DNA of 64,000 nt from Laguncularia racemosa (taxonomy: Eukaryota > Streptophyta > Magnoliopsida > Myrtales > Combretaceae), in contig JBBMOL010000118.1 of assembly GCA_037954665.1 (NCBI GenBank), forward strand, positions 2,356,001-2,420,000, in the 5' to 3' direction. The translations under genes and the position numbers were made by a program. Positions within the stretch are counted from its first letter, which is position 1, and each line of letters begins with the position of its first letter. This document shows positions 34,302 to 46,255 of the stretch, piece by piece. A model generated the notes under the pieces. That model saw only the letters and a program-made list of their open reading frames with translations. It made no database searches and was not told the DNA's origin.

Positions 34302-36034
34302 TGTCAAGTCTAATTTAAAATGTTTACATTGTCTTCTTAATTCGATTCATATTAGATTCTATACTCATCCAATATAAATCCTTAATTTAAATTAGGAATT
34401 TTATTATTTATTTGGAGTCTCCACTTAATTGGAGTTGGAAAAAATTACTGAATTAGAGTTAATTGAGCGGATTAATTCTAATATAGACAACTAGTCGACG
34501 AAATCTCCCCTTTTTTTAAAAAAAAAAGAAAAAAAAAAGAAGAAAGAAAAACTAGAGATTCTCAACTCGAGGGCAATTCTATTAAAACCTTAAAGTTACC
34601 ACCTTATCCTTCTAAAATCTAAATTATGTATTTATGTTATGATACCCTTTTTCAGCATAAGAAGAAAATTTGGAAAAAATGATACAACTATGATACTAAT
34701 AATGATTTAAAAATATAGTTTTTATTTTTTTATAGTTGCCCCATAAGGATACCTACGTACCCGCTATTCGAGATCAAACAGGCCGTAGTTTGCTTTTACA
34801 TAAAACTTTAGTGAATTAGTTAATTTTAATTACGAAAATATGTTAGGTTTATGTTTATTACCATTTAAATTTATTTAAAGAAATTTCTAAGCCTAAGCTT
34901 TATTTCTTAATTTTGAAAAAAAAAAACTAAAACCTCTAATTTTGAAAAATGTTAATTATTTTTATTCATTTATGAAAAGAAGTTTTCTAAGTGGTAAAAT
35001 AATTATCAAAATTTTTATTTTTTTAATAATAATTTTTTTATTAATTTAAGAATTTTTTTCATGCATATTCTTATTAAAAAAATTAATAATAATAAATGAA
35101 TGAATGAATAAAAATAAAGAAATCTGGCCAACCTGGACACGGGTCGCGGGTCGGGTTGGGTATGCACGGCAATCGAAGGTCTTCGACGGCAGCGTTCCGA
35201 CGACGGTTAGCTTCGATTAATAGGGGGTTCTGAAGCTTTAAAGGGTGAGGAATCTAATGGTGGTGTTGGTTTTCATTGAAAACTACCTAGGCGATGGTTT
35301 GAGCAACTACGACAAGATTTAGAGAGAGAGAGAGAGAGAAAAAGCTCTAGCAAGTTTTTTTTTTTGTGTGTTTCTTCCACTTTTTCTTCCTTCTGATTCC
35401 TCCTAATTCTTCCTATCCTCCTTCCGACCTCCACTTTAGATCCGTGTTTTGGGTCGGTCTCTTTTTTTTCCTTTTTTTTGTTTCTGATTTTTTTTTTGTT
35501 AAAGATTTGATGTAAATCTTCTTATCTAAAAGTTGTTTATGATTTATCTAAAAAGATCTGATGAAAAACCGCCTCGTGTTGTTCAGATTTTGCTCCGATT
35601 TTTCCTCGTCTGTTTTTTCTCACCAGCTAAAGGAAGAAAGAAGATGAGCACGCACCTTGCACATGCTCATGCTAGCCAATCTGATGTTGCCATGTGGCAG
35701 CTGGGGGGAAAAAAATGGCACAAAGTGCCTTTACCTGGATTCAAACTCGTGACCACACCCTTCCCCACATGCACCAAGCCAACGAATGGACCAGTTGGGC
35801 TAGCCTATTTCTCAATCTTTTCTTTACACACAAATTGCATATAAGCGTGGCAATTTTTATTAATTTTATATTATTTTAAAATTCTAAAATTTAATAAAAA
35901 TCCCTAAATATCTTTTATTGTTATTTTTACCTTTATTTTCTATATTTGTGTATTATTTTTATTTATTTTATTTTTTATTATTTAAGTTTCCTTCATATTT
36001 GAAAAATAGAAAAAACAAAAATAGGGTGTTTACA
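34302..36034 (-). repeat. Solo LTR of an E4-related Ogre-like family
   Basis: 1733 bases, TGTCAAGTCTAA to GGGTGTTTACA on the plus strand, with target duplications GCTAT and ACTAT (one mismatch). It is alignable in order with the E4 LTRs: AAACCTTAAAGTTACCACC, ACCTACGTACCCGCTATTC, GACACGGGTCGCGGGTCGGG and the tRNA-like module. It is more diverged than the two E4 LTRs are from each other, so it is an older insertion. A GA microsatellite lies at 35318-35342. It interrupts E7 just after the protease. Confidence 0.9.
35731..35806 (-). other. tRNA-like module in solo LTR
   Basis: Minus strand TAGCCCAACTGG fits the A box TRGYNNARYNGG fully. ACGAGTTTGAATCC is the B-box counterpart with one mismatch. 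The surrounding LTR is well diverged from E4. Confidence 0.62.
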
Positions 36035-36400
36035 ACTATGAACTTGACCTTCTGATGCAAGCTAGATGGAATGGTTCCGACTGAGTGTATTCAAAGTCTT
36101 TCCAATAGTAGATTGAAAGAACTCAAGATGTCCAATACCTAGAAAGGGACAATAAACATTTGTAGACTAATTTCTACATGTAAATAAACTTCTTCTAGTA
36201 TCTTCCTCTTTGACCCATGAAAATCTCAAATAGTTATTGAATTGGGCTTCATTTCAGACATTTTTACCTTAAGGAAGATCAATGTATATAGTGGGCAAAC
36301 ATTCAAAGATGAACTAACATCAATCAACACGTGAGACACTACAATAATGTTGCATCTAACCACTATAAATAGTGGTTTAGTGTGCCAATTGCCTTCTTCC
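36035..36400 (-). pseudogene. E7 aspartic protease
   Basis: The minus strand reads VSHVLIDVSSSLNVCPLYTL (36350-36290), where Tat proteases have a D-T/N-G-S catalytic loop; here it is D-V-S-S. Downstream come MKPNSI, DFHGSKR, and IHSVGTIPSSLHQKVKFI at the junction with the solo LTR. The lost Gly means the enzyme could not work. Confidence 0.78.
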
Positions 36401-36799
36401 CCTAACTCCTCTAGTGAAAAGGCTATTAATCTATAGAAAAAATAGAATTAACTACTAGGCCTAATTTTTTTTTGTCAAAATACCCTTAAGGACTTTAACC
36501 TCACAGAGTATCTTCATTAGTGATTTACAATGCGGCTCAAAGGACGGAAAGGGCCCATCAAGGAAGCTTAATTTAGGACCTTGGCTAGTTGGTCATGATT
36601 TTATATTTGCTTGCTTTCATAATCTTCATAAAGGTCCCCTAATCATTCGTTTCTTCCTTATCATCTTATTTAAGAATCTTCTTAGATGCTTCTTTAATAG
36701 TGGCCTTCCTCTTAGCTTCCTCAATTGAATCATACGATCTACCTGAATGGGCCAATCCTCCTATCATTGGTGATGACAATGTTTTAGGGACCCGATTCA

Positions 36800-38760
36800 C
36801 AACTTAATAATTCAGTGGTGTGGCTTTGTGATTCTTAGGTGGTACTATGACATTGAACACAAATTTATTAGGCTTGATAGTGATTGTCTCCTTTTCATCT
36901 TGCTTGTGGTTTTTAAAAATAGACATAGGATCAACTCCAACCATACCTACCATTTCCTCAACCTTCTTTTCTTGGTTCTTAGGGTTATCCTCCTTGAATT
37001 CTAGACCCTGACCAGTAGGTGGTGCATTTGCACATACCTTCAGTACAATAGAATAATCCACTAAATATTCAAATGTTCCAAATAGTTCCCCCAACATGTC
37101 AACGGTAGGATCACCTACCAAATACCTTTCCCTTAATTCCTTTTATGTGTAGTTCCTCCTTGGCTTAGATTCCAAAATGGCTTGAATCTCCTCCTTCTTG
37201 ACCTTCCCCCTTTAACTAACTAATAAATTGTAGGCTTGGTCTTAGTTTTATGCCTAAGGCTTCTTATATCTTATAAGTGACCTGCTTGCTTTAAGTTCCA
37301 TGTAACTTGCTCAATGGTTAGATCTATCTCTCACTCAAGCTCTTCTATAATAATCATGTTAATGGAGGCCCTACAGTTTGGGAAAGGGTTGTTGTTGACA
37401 TTTGGCGTTAAGCTTTCCATAAAGTCCAACTAGACTAGTTTAGCATCTATGAGACCTTGGATCTTGCTCCTTAGTCTCCAACAATTATTAGTGGAGTGCC
37501 CCTCTTGCTTAAGATGATATTTACAATGGAGATTTGGATTGTAATCTCTTGTCTTGTAGTTATGAAGAGGTACCTCAAAGTTCAGCAAATTCTCTCCCCT
37601 ATTGCAATGGAGGACTTGACTCAAGGGGATGGGGATCCTAGTGAACTATCTTCTTCGCTAACATTGGTTTTGGTCCTATTCTCGAGCTACAAGAGTCTTT
37701 AAATTGGTATGGATGGTCACCTACAGTGTTAACTTGATGTAATTTCCAATGGTTACCATACCAACAATTATTTCTTTACCCTTACTAAAGGACTTTAGCT
37801 ACATAAGTTTCTTATGTATTTCCTCAATAGCAGGGAGCCTCCCTAAAGTGATTACATCCACAATACAATACCCAGCATCGACTATTTCTATGAAGTTAGA
37901 CGTAGTATGCCCCAATAGGTATTAATAATAGGATTTACCTAAAGTATTGATAAACATGTAAGTCAGATCCTTCTTTAGCAATAGAGTGGTTATCTTAGTA
38001 GCCATGCCCCTCTAGCATTGTGTATACTCCCTAAAGAATTCATTATTCTTCTTACACATGTTATTCAAGTCCCAAATAGAAAGGGCTACCTCGATGTTGA
38101 AATTATATAAGTTATAAATTACCTTCACTAGCTTGTCCCATGTATTCACTTCATTTAAGACAAGCTAAGCATACCATATTAGAGTTAAACCAATTAGACT
38201 GTCTTAAAAGGTTTACACCATGAGTTGCTCATACTTGGAGTACTTAGCCATCTTTTTTATGTAGAGCTTAACATGGAGTTTTAGGCAGCCAATGCCATCG
38301 TACTTTTCAAAATTAGGAATCTTGAAATTTTCTAGGAATTCTTCATCCTCATAAATGGGTAGATTGATTAACCATGCCCATTTACTCAAATCCAATGGTC
38401 CCTTTAAAACTTTCATCTTCTCATTGAACTTCTAGAGTAACTTTTATTCCATTTCTTGTTGCTTTTCCTCAAACTTCTTCCTTAAAATGTTACCTCTACT
38501 GTTTACCAACTCAATTTTAGGAGTTAAACTCATGGCTTGTTAGAGGTCGGTTTGATCTCCCTGGATGGCTTTGTTAGGATGGATGTGGTTAATGGTATAA
38601 GTGAAAGCTTGCATCTATTTTGTTATTTGTAGCATAACTTGCTCAAAGGTTGTGATTTCCCTATCATGGTTGTTGTTGTTGGTGTTTTCAAACAATTTGG
38701 CTCTTGAGCAAGTGATAATCGAGCTTCCAATTAGGTCCATCCACTTAAGAGCTATCTTTG
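36800..38760 (-). pseudogene. E7 gag
   Basis: The minus strand carries a Tat-type gag: FKIPNFEKYDGIGCLKLHVK (38340-38270) opens the capsid core. A worn stretch with NTWDKLVKVIYNLYNFNIEVA and FREYTQC follows (38140-38000). The knuckle-like CKYHLKQEGHSTNNCWRLRS comes next (37540-37470), then an acidic linker (37121-36804). The knuckle spacing is the variant seen in Tat/Ogre gag. Stops are frequent between blocks. Upstream of 38.5 kb a QQQMEEKL-type coiled coil would be expected; only traces are readable. Confidence 0.8.
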
Positions 38761-38800
38761 AGATCTAGTAGACAATCCAATCTATTAGCAATATTTAGGC

Positions 38801-41400
38801 CAGTTTGCAACTATTTTCCTTTTTTTTCTTTTTCTCTTCTTTCTTTTCTTCCTTCCTTTTTCTTTTAAAAGCGTATAATAGAAATAAATTTAAAAAAAAA
38901 TGCAATAGGTTAGATAAATAACTTTTCTACTCAAATCATCACCTAAGGGCCAAAGCACTAATCATCCAATATTGCTAAGTCTCAATTGGCATGCTTAACA
39001 GGCTCACCTTTGTCTCTACTCTTATCATCTTCTAGTTACTAATAAGAGTAGGGGGCAAGTGTTATAGGCTAGTACAACCACAAACCTTGACCGACCTTTC
39101 ACATGACAAAATAAACATTTAAGGAAAGTTGTGATAGATATGAAAAGTACATCTAACTCCCAAAAGATACACTTTACCATATCTTTTCTAAATAGAGATG
39201 GATATCTTTAAGGGAAGCTTCACTTGTCACAAATATCTCACTATGCTAGACTATAAACAGAGCATCACTCCACAAAGGTAAGGGAGACAAAACCTTTCTA
39301 CAAGATTGATTACTCTTGCCATTATGCTACTTTCTCGACTTGAGCATCTGAGTCTAAGCATCGAAAACAACTTTAGTGCTTGATAGCTCATGTTTGTTCA
39401 TCTTACGAGCCAAAACTCTATCCAATCAAAGATTCAACTTAGCCTAAGACTTCTCATGATAAGAATAAGAATCAACACAGTGAGTATGTGGGGAGGATCA
39501 ACACTTACAAATCTCGCAAAGCAAAGTGGTGTTATGTGTGACTAAGCCATGAACAATAAGAAACCAAACACTTGTACAACTAAGCAAGTAACCATAAACT
39601 AAATAACTAAGATATTGGACTATAAACCCCGAAAATTTTCAAGATCGAAAGCCAAGTCTAGTGAGAGTATTAGGAAATATGTCAGAAAACGAACACAAAG
39701 TGCAACTTTAAACCTAGGATTTACCCTAAAGTAACCAAAACATAAGGAATTGAAACCCTAGATGAATCCTAACCCTAGACCATTACATAAAGAGTCATAA
39801 GCCCTAACCAAAGTCAAAATAAAACCCTAAATTCTAAATCCCAAACCAATTAGCAAACCCCAAGGTCACATTAAGGATTGTCGAAATCAACCTCAAGACT
39901 AGAAAACCTAAATTTCAACTTAATTGGTCCCAAAACTCTAAAAGCGATAATTTACCCTAAGAATAATGTAAAATATCATATAATATAATGAGAATTAGTC
40001 CTACTAATTAATCAAATCAAACAATATAATTGGTAGAAAACAACTTCCCCTAAATCAACTATAATAGGCATGAAACTAAAAAGGGAAAATGGCAAATTCA
40101 CACCCCTAATTACCTTAAACAAATACCACATTAAGACCTTTAAAAAATCCTAATTAAATCCCATTAATTAACTAATGGACAAAGCAATTAAGGACATAGG
40201 ATTTCCCTATTAACCACAAGTCACATCCAATGGGGAGGGGATTGAAAAAATAACTAATCCAAGGGTTTTTAAGCCTTCAAGTACATCTGAGCAATGTAGG
40301 TTCAAGGCTTAGACATGACCTTAATTCTAATAGAGATGACAATTACCAAAAATATCAAGTGATTTAACCTAAAACATTAATCTAACCAACAAGCAAATCC
40401 ATTAACCAACACACCTTATTACCCACTATGTTTAAGCAACCACAATCTCTCCTATATCCTCCCATCTACACATGAAATTGGCCCTCGCTCTTCTAGTTTT
40501 CCCTTCTTAAAAAATCAGCTAAAACACCCTCCAAAAAAAGGCTAAACCACTACCACCTAACCAACCAAATCAAACCACCTTCTACACCACCACAGTTAAA
40601 GGGAAACACCACTAAAAAACCACCACATATTCGCCCAACCCCAACAATCTTCCACAACACTTAGAGGAGCTTTTGAAGAGCTTAAATAAGAAGGAAAAGC
40701 AAAAGTCCACACCAAGCAAAAAGGGAGCCATGAAGTGGAGTAGGCAAGCTCTCTTAGAAGACCCACAAGAGTAGGCAATGAAAGGTAGGAAAAGATGAAA
40801 CAATGGGTGATCAAGCTTCCAACCTTCAAACCAGAACCGATTGAAGTTTTTTCCTAAGATTTTCCCTCACTTTCAAAATATAAAACCAAAAGGAAATCAT
40901 TAGGAAAATTGGAAAAATAAACCCTCTTGATTGAATGACAAAAATGAAACACATAAGTTAGAAATAAGTAAAACCGATGAGCCACATAAACGATCTTGAA
41001 TCTACTTTAAAGACCAAAGACACCCAGCAAAATAAAAGGGTTTAAACATGCCAAAAGAAAGGCTTAAAAATGTTCCTAAGATGGCTAGAATTGGCTCCCC
41101 TTAAACCATAGGCTTAATTAGAAGAAAAGACTTCAAAATGAGCCTAAACATGGCCCATCCAAAACTGTCCAAAACCTACCTCAATTTTTGAAATTCAAAC
41201 TACCAAAATGACTTCAAAAATAGAAAGTACACATGAAAAACTTTGAAATGACTATAAATACATGAAAAACAGACTTAAGATAAAAAAAGTTATGATTAAA
41301 ACACCAAAACAACCTAAACTAATAAAATTGACAAATTTAATATAAACACTTGAATTTGTTAGCTTACTTGAACTTATAAAATTATTATTTGTCCTATTAA
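38801..41400. other. Unassigned DNA, perhaps E7 leader and 5' LTR
   Basis: No gene is supported. By position the E7 leader and 5' LTR should lie here, but I found no Arg-tRNA-type site or LTR end. A pyrimidine tract lies at 38816-38880. Stretches at 39690-39870 carry several AACCCTA words. Short overlapping open frames at 40596-40829 have no recognisable domain. Confidence 0.45.
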
Positions 41401-43950
41401 GTGACACACACACATTTATATATATAATTAATATTTGTGAAATTGGTTAGATGTGTGGGGTCAAGAAATCTGGTTATGCATGATTGATAAGATCTTAGTT
41501 GCCAAAATACCTTAAATTACATTTAGATAATTGATCATTTGATTTTTCCTTACATTTAGACTGAGGATAATGCAAGTGTTTATGATAATTTTTTTTTTAT
41601 CACTAATAAATGAATTTAATTATATCTGACATTAATAAAATGGATCATGTATTGCATATTTCTACCGTCAACGCCACACGGTGATATAGAGAGGCCACAT
41701 GGAGGTGTACTTCATGCACAACCTCATCTCAACCTTTAAGAACTACTTGGAACCAAGAAATACCACCCTCTGATTAAAACTGAGTTTGAGGATTCATCGC
41801 TTAGGAGTGGATGAGATTGAGTGAGCCATTCACATCTACATCCTATATATATACATTTATGCTTATTTTATATAGCAAAATAAAATAATTTTTGTGTTAC
41901 TATCTCAAAAGAAATAGCCCGGGATGATTGAAACCTAGAGCTGTCATGTAGTTCATGATTTCCCAACCCAAGCAACGAAAGGCGATAAATCTATGCTATA
42001 TGTGGTTTCCTGATAATCGTATTCATATGCATGATCATGCATTCATATATTTGTTCAAATAACTTATGTGTAATTACTTATCAGTGCAATATGAAGGTTT
42101 TCTGACTAAGTTGGTTGTAGCTTACACTCCTACAATGTGTCATTATAGCAAGAATTTATTTGGTTAGAGTCTAGCAAACACATGTCATAGGTCAGTATAG
42201 GTACGATGGGATGTGTGGAGATTGAGGAACGAGTAGAGGGATCAACATTATATATATATATATATGGACTTTGAATTTATGTTCATATATATATATAGAC
42301 TTTGAATTTATGTTCCAGTTATATTTTTGTTATAGCAGAGACACAAACTGCTTCTGTAGTTATTACGTATTGGATAATAGTAGCATCTCATGAATGATGA
42401 TGGGGACCTTAGTCCCTTATTATGATGTTTAGTATGTTATGTCTTAATTATTTTGTCTTTATATTATTTGGAAATGTTAAGTCTTGTTTAAGGTATTTAG
42501 ATGAGAATACGCCTTGTGTACTATATGGTAAATCCCTAAATAACAAGGGGGATATTCTTAGGTTTTCATATAATGTACAACAGGCTGTTACATCTAAGGT
42601 ATCATTAAACGTCATAAGACAAAATCAAATGTAATCGAGATATAGAAGTTCACTTAACTAATTCTGTTAGAGTGGTGATTGGTATTATTGTAATACTGGA
42701 ACACCATAAACCAAAAGTAATTATAAACATACTCAGTACTTAGCCGGTCCCATTACCCAAGCTCATGTCCACACCACCAGGATCACCTAGCAATATGCTA
42801 TCATGTATTAAAATCCATTCATGAATTTAACTAATGGGAAAATCAGTGACGAACCTCAATATTATTTAATACTTCAATAGATAAGAAATTTTAAATTTAA
42901 AAAAAAATCAAAGATGTAAATTAAAAACAAAAAAAAAAAACAATTTAAGTAATATAAAATAAATATAATTTTAAAACTATAACATAATTTTGATAAAATT
43001 TAAACCAAGGCTTCATATTAGCAAAACTATAAATCTAACCACTTAATTATATATAACATCTAATTAAATTTTACTTTTAAAATATATATAACATGTAATG
43101 TCCATTTTTAATAAATTTTAATAATTAATGATTTTTGAAGCTTGGGGCTAGGGCCATTGTTGGTCCCCACTAGGTCCACCACTAACGAAATTGCTTGTTG
43201 ACAACCTAATTTGCCATTTTACCCTTCTAATATTAGATAGTCATGACTTTTTTATCTTATATCAAAGTTTGGGGAACTTTATATGAACACGAGCATTATC
43301 TTGGTACTATCCATATGTATTAATAGAATAATAATTACAAATATGTGGAAAACTATAGCATACACTTTTTGTTCGGCCTTTTAATATAAAATTCTTTAAA
43401 TTTACATATGTTATACCAACTTGATATTAGATAATCCATTACACTATATATATATATATATATAAATTTTATTAGTAATCTACATGACTTGTAATACTTA
43501 ATAAATCTTTTTTTAACTAGCACATAAAAATGAATAAACGAGATGAACTATTTTATAAATAAAAAATTTAATTAAATTAAACTTCTTATATTATACTATT
43601 TTTGTCCGACAATTAGGACGGCTATCTGGGTCATTAGAATTAATCTCGATCGTTTAGTCTATTTCAAGCGTAATTGCAAAGGAAGTCCCTTGAGCAGATC
43701 AGCCAAGATACCAAAGAGGCATTCCTACCAACCTTTGAAGATGTACTGATAACTAATTTGTCCTGGACTTATTTGCATTACAAGATATTATTCGTGATGT
43801 CCTTGTCCTTCCACCTTGGTCAACGTTCTGACGTTGACTGATTAGTTGTCTTCAGTCCAGCGTCGGCTCGATTTCCATTATGTCTATTTGAAAGACCTGG
43901 TGGAAAGAAACCTTAAATTTCAGTCCCTGCTCCCTAACTCTCACCACCCC
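41401..43950. other. AT-rich intergenic DNA with TA microsatellites
   Basis: TA repeats lie at 41417-41428, 42249-42266, 42285-42297 and 43445-43463. A 20-base word (GACTTTGAATTTATGTTC) is duplicated at 42267 and 42298. No gene is supported; the open frame at 42422-42634 has no recognisable domain. Confidence 0.6.
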
Positions 43951-43966
43951 ACTTCACGAGGATGCC

Positions 43967-43975
43967 CTATAAAAT
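43967..43975 (+). promoter_or_regulatory. TATA box of the DUF1218 gene
   Basis: CTATAAAAT lies 92 bases before the chosen start codon, which would put transcription start near 44000 and give a 5' leader of about 65 bases. Confidence 0.65.
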
Positions 43976-44066
43976 GCAATCTTAGTCTCTCTGCCTTTCC
44001 ATCATTCAACTATATCCATTGGAGTTGTATATTTTCAGACTCAAGTAACAACATCAAGAAGAAGAA

Positions 44067-44930
44067 ATGGATAAGCAAAAGCAGGGAAAGAGCGCAACAA
44101 TAATGTTCATCCCGGTGGTGGCTTTTGGCCTGGCATCTTTCGGGTTCACGATTGCTGCCGAGAGACGGAAAAACGCCGTGAGTTGTGCTTTTCATCGAAC
44201 CTGCAATTTGATTTATATGATAGGAGTCTATCGAAGTTTATGTAGGTACATATATACTTTTGCTGCAGAGCTGGATATATCATGATGGACGAACAAATAC
44301 AACATATTGTGCCTACAAATCGAATAAAGCAACCGAATATGCAGTGGGGGCTATTCTATTTCTTCTAGCAAGTCAGTCTCTGCTGATGTTTGTGACAAAG
44401 TGTGGTTGCTTTGGAAGGCCTTTAGCTGGAGCCAGTCGAGCTTGGTCCATTCTGTGTATGGTTCTGTCATGGTAAGTAAGATTGCACTATAGCATGTTCC
44501 AATATTTTCTTAAAACTCAATGTGCTAGTTAAGCTGCTCTATTCAAAACCACGAATCAGTTGCTCAAACTATTTAAATCATCTTGCTGAGCACACCTTGT
44601 GTCCTAACAATGAAATCCAATTAAAGCACTGTTTAAACTTCCTGATATGGTGTGATGTGATGCAGGTTAACTTTCCTAATAGCACAAGCGTGTTTAATTG
44701 CTGGAGCAGCCAAGCATGCGTATCACACCATGTACAGGAAAATGATATCTGCCCAGAACTTGTCCTGCGAAACTTTGAGAAAAGGCGTTTTCGTAGCAGC
44801 TGCTGTGTTTATCATCGTAACCATGATCCTCGATTTCTTATATTTCATGGCATGGACAAAGGGCATCACTATCGCCAGCCAAAAGGTCGAAAACCTGAGC
44901 TCATCAGATGGTGAAGGCGACGAAGCCTAG
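44067..44930 (+). CDS. DUF1218 four-span membrane protein, three exons
   Basis: Exons 44067-44177, 44269-44471 and 44666-44930 splice to 192 residues with GT-AG introns of 91 and 194 bases; the second splits the Trp codon at residue 105. The protein has four hydrophobic spans, near residues 11-30, 61-80, 95-120 and 145-168. A Cys-containing loop after span one (TTYCAY) and CGCFGRPLAGASRAWS before span three are typical of the plant DUF1218 family, whose members usually have 180-200 residues. Some members (MWL and VCC proteins in Arabidopsis) affect secondary walls, lignin or vein patterning; whether this one does is not shown. The N-terminus could act as a signal anchor. The C-terminus is acidic (SSSDGEGDEA). 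A TATA box sits upstream. No stop or splice defect is seen, so this is probably a working host gene among retroelements. Confidence 0.92.
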
Positions 44931-46150
44931 GCATAATATACTCTCTTTTAGTAAATCAACTTCACAGATTTTTATTTTTTTTCCTTTTTGTTTGCTTCTT
45001 GGATTAGCTTGATGCCTTCTATTGAGGAATTTGTGAAACGATTCTAATTTTAGGTCATTGTTGTATTCTCAATGCCGTAATTAAGAAATTTAGTGGCAAA
45101 ATATGGGGACTTCCCTCTTTCAAGTCGCTGCCGAGCAACTTATATTTCGGCCAGTGAGGTGACATGCTATAGTGGGTCACCTAAACCGAATATTTAGAAC
45201 AAAACATTAGCAATTCTTACCAAGCTTAATATTAATCAATCGGCATTTGAATAACACGCATTTTTTTTTTTTTGTCGGAATTCACAACTATATACACTTT
45301 GATTACATTTTAGTAATTACATCTTTACATTCATAAAATATTTATAATAGGTAATGTTTTCAATTCACCACATTTGAACAAATTTATCACATTACGTAAT
45401 ACTTTTTGCATTCTCGGAGGAAACTTGTAAGAGGTAATCCAAGATGTAGTCAACAAAATTACTGACACTATCTCAAAGCAACAATCCTATCGCCTTTGGC
45501 ATTATCATTTCCCACAATTAAATAGATTTGCTACCAGACTCACCAAATGTTTATAACCCGCAAGATTTCTTACTTTACAATAATTATCCATTTCTATTAC
45601 TTGTGGTACTTTTTATCATCACGTTAATAAAAAAGTTCGCAATAAGAATTCTCATTTTAGGGCATCAAAACAATTCCGCCGCATTTGGTACATATGTCAT
45701 TTACATACGTCAAAAGCTTTGAATCATGGAAAGTTTCTCATTTTACCATATTTAAGCAATTTCATTTCATTTAGTAGACCTATTAGCTTTTTCGTTCGCA
45801 AAAGTTCTTATTTTACCTTATCAGAACATTCTCACCATACTTTGTGTTCCTATTACTACTAAAAATGATTTGATGGGATAATCTATTTAACCCCACTTAA
45901 AAATCGGATTAAAACTACATGATACAAACAGTTAAATCCACGGACTAAATAATGATGGTTCATTGTAGTCACAATTAAGAAGTAAAAAGCTAAAAAACAA
46001 ACAAATGAAACCCTAGTCTCAACTCTCTTCTTTCTTCTCGGCCACACGCCCCTATTCAATCTCTCTCTTTCTCCTCTCTCTCTCTTCATCTTGTCTCACA
46101 GTCACAATAAACCACTCTCCCAAACGCAAAGGGGTGGGGTAGACGATCGA
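44931..46150. other. 3' flank of DUF1218 gene and intergenic DNA
   Basis: No further gene is supported. The first 200 bases probably contain the 3' UTR. A CT-rich stretch at 46020-46090 with an AAACCCTAG word looks promoter-like, but no coding region follows it. Confidence 0.5.
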
Positions 46151-46255
46151 GGTTTTAAGGTTTAGGGTTGTCTTAGGGTTTTAGGATTTAGGGTTATAGT
46201 TCGTGGTTTTAGGATTCAGGATTTAGGATTATTCTAGTTGAAGGTTGAGGGTTTA
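46151..46255 (+). repeat. Degenerate telomere-like block
   Basis: Several TTTAGGG or near-TTTAGGG words occur in about 105 bases (AAGGTTTAGGGTTG, TTAGGGTTTTAGGATTTAGG, GATTTAGGATT, GAGGGTTTAG). The plant telomere unit is TTTAGGG. The block is short and imperfect, so it may also be chance clustering of telobox-like words. Confidence 0.5.

Larger units (their letters stand above)
10500..38800 (-). mobile_element. E7: old minus-strand Tat/Ogre-lineage Ty3/gypsy element, split by nested insertions
   Basis: Pieces of one element appear in consistent minus-strand order: gag, CCHC-like knuckle, protease, linker, RT, RNase H, integrase finger, integrase core, integrase C-terminus, 3' tandem repeats and a 3' LTR. 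At the two places where the order breaks, insertions with their own ends explain it: a solo LTR at 34302-36034 within the protease-RT linker, and a solo LTR plus E3 within the integrase core. RNase H and integrase wording (VVDYFTKWVEA, RNQSQFIDALA) is typical of the Tat branch. All domains contain stops or deletions. End coordinates are approximate: the 5' LTR and primer-binding site were not recognised. Confidence 0.8.

Noticed and set aside
40596..40829. Two overlapping minus-strand frames of 63-77 codons
   Set aside because: No recognisable domain, no partner exon and no conserved neighbour; they could be part of an unrecognised E7 LTR.
44522..44914. 130-codon plus-strand frame overlapping exon 3 of the DUF1218 gene
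   Set aside because: It runs through intron 2 in the wrong frame; the spliced frame explains the conserved residues.
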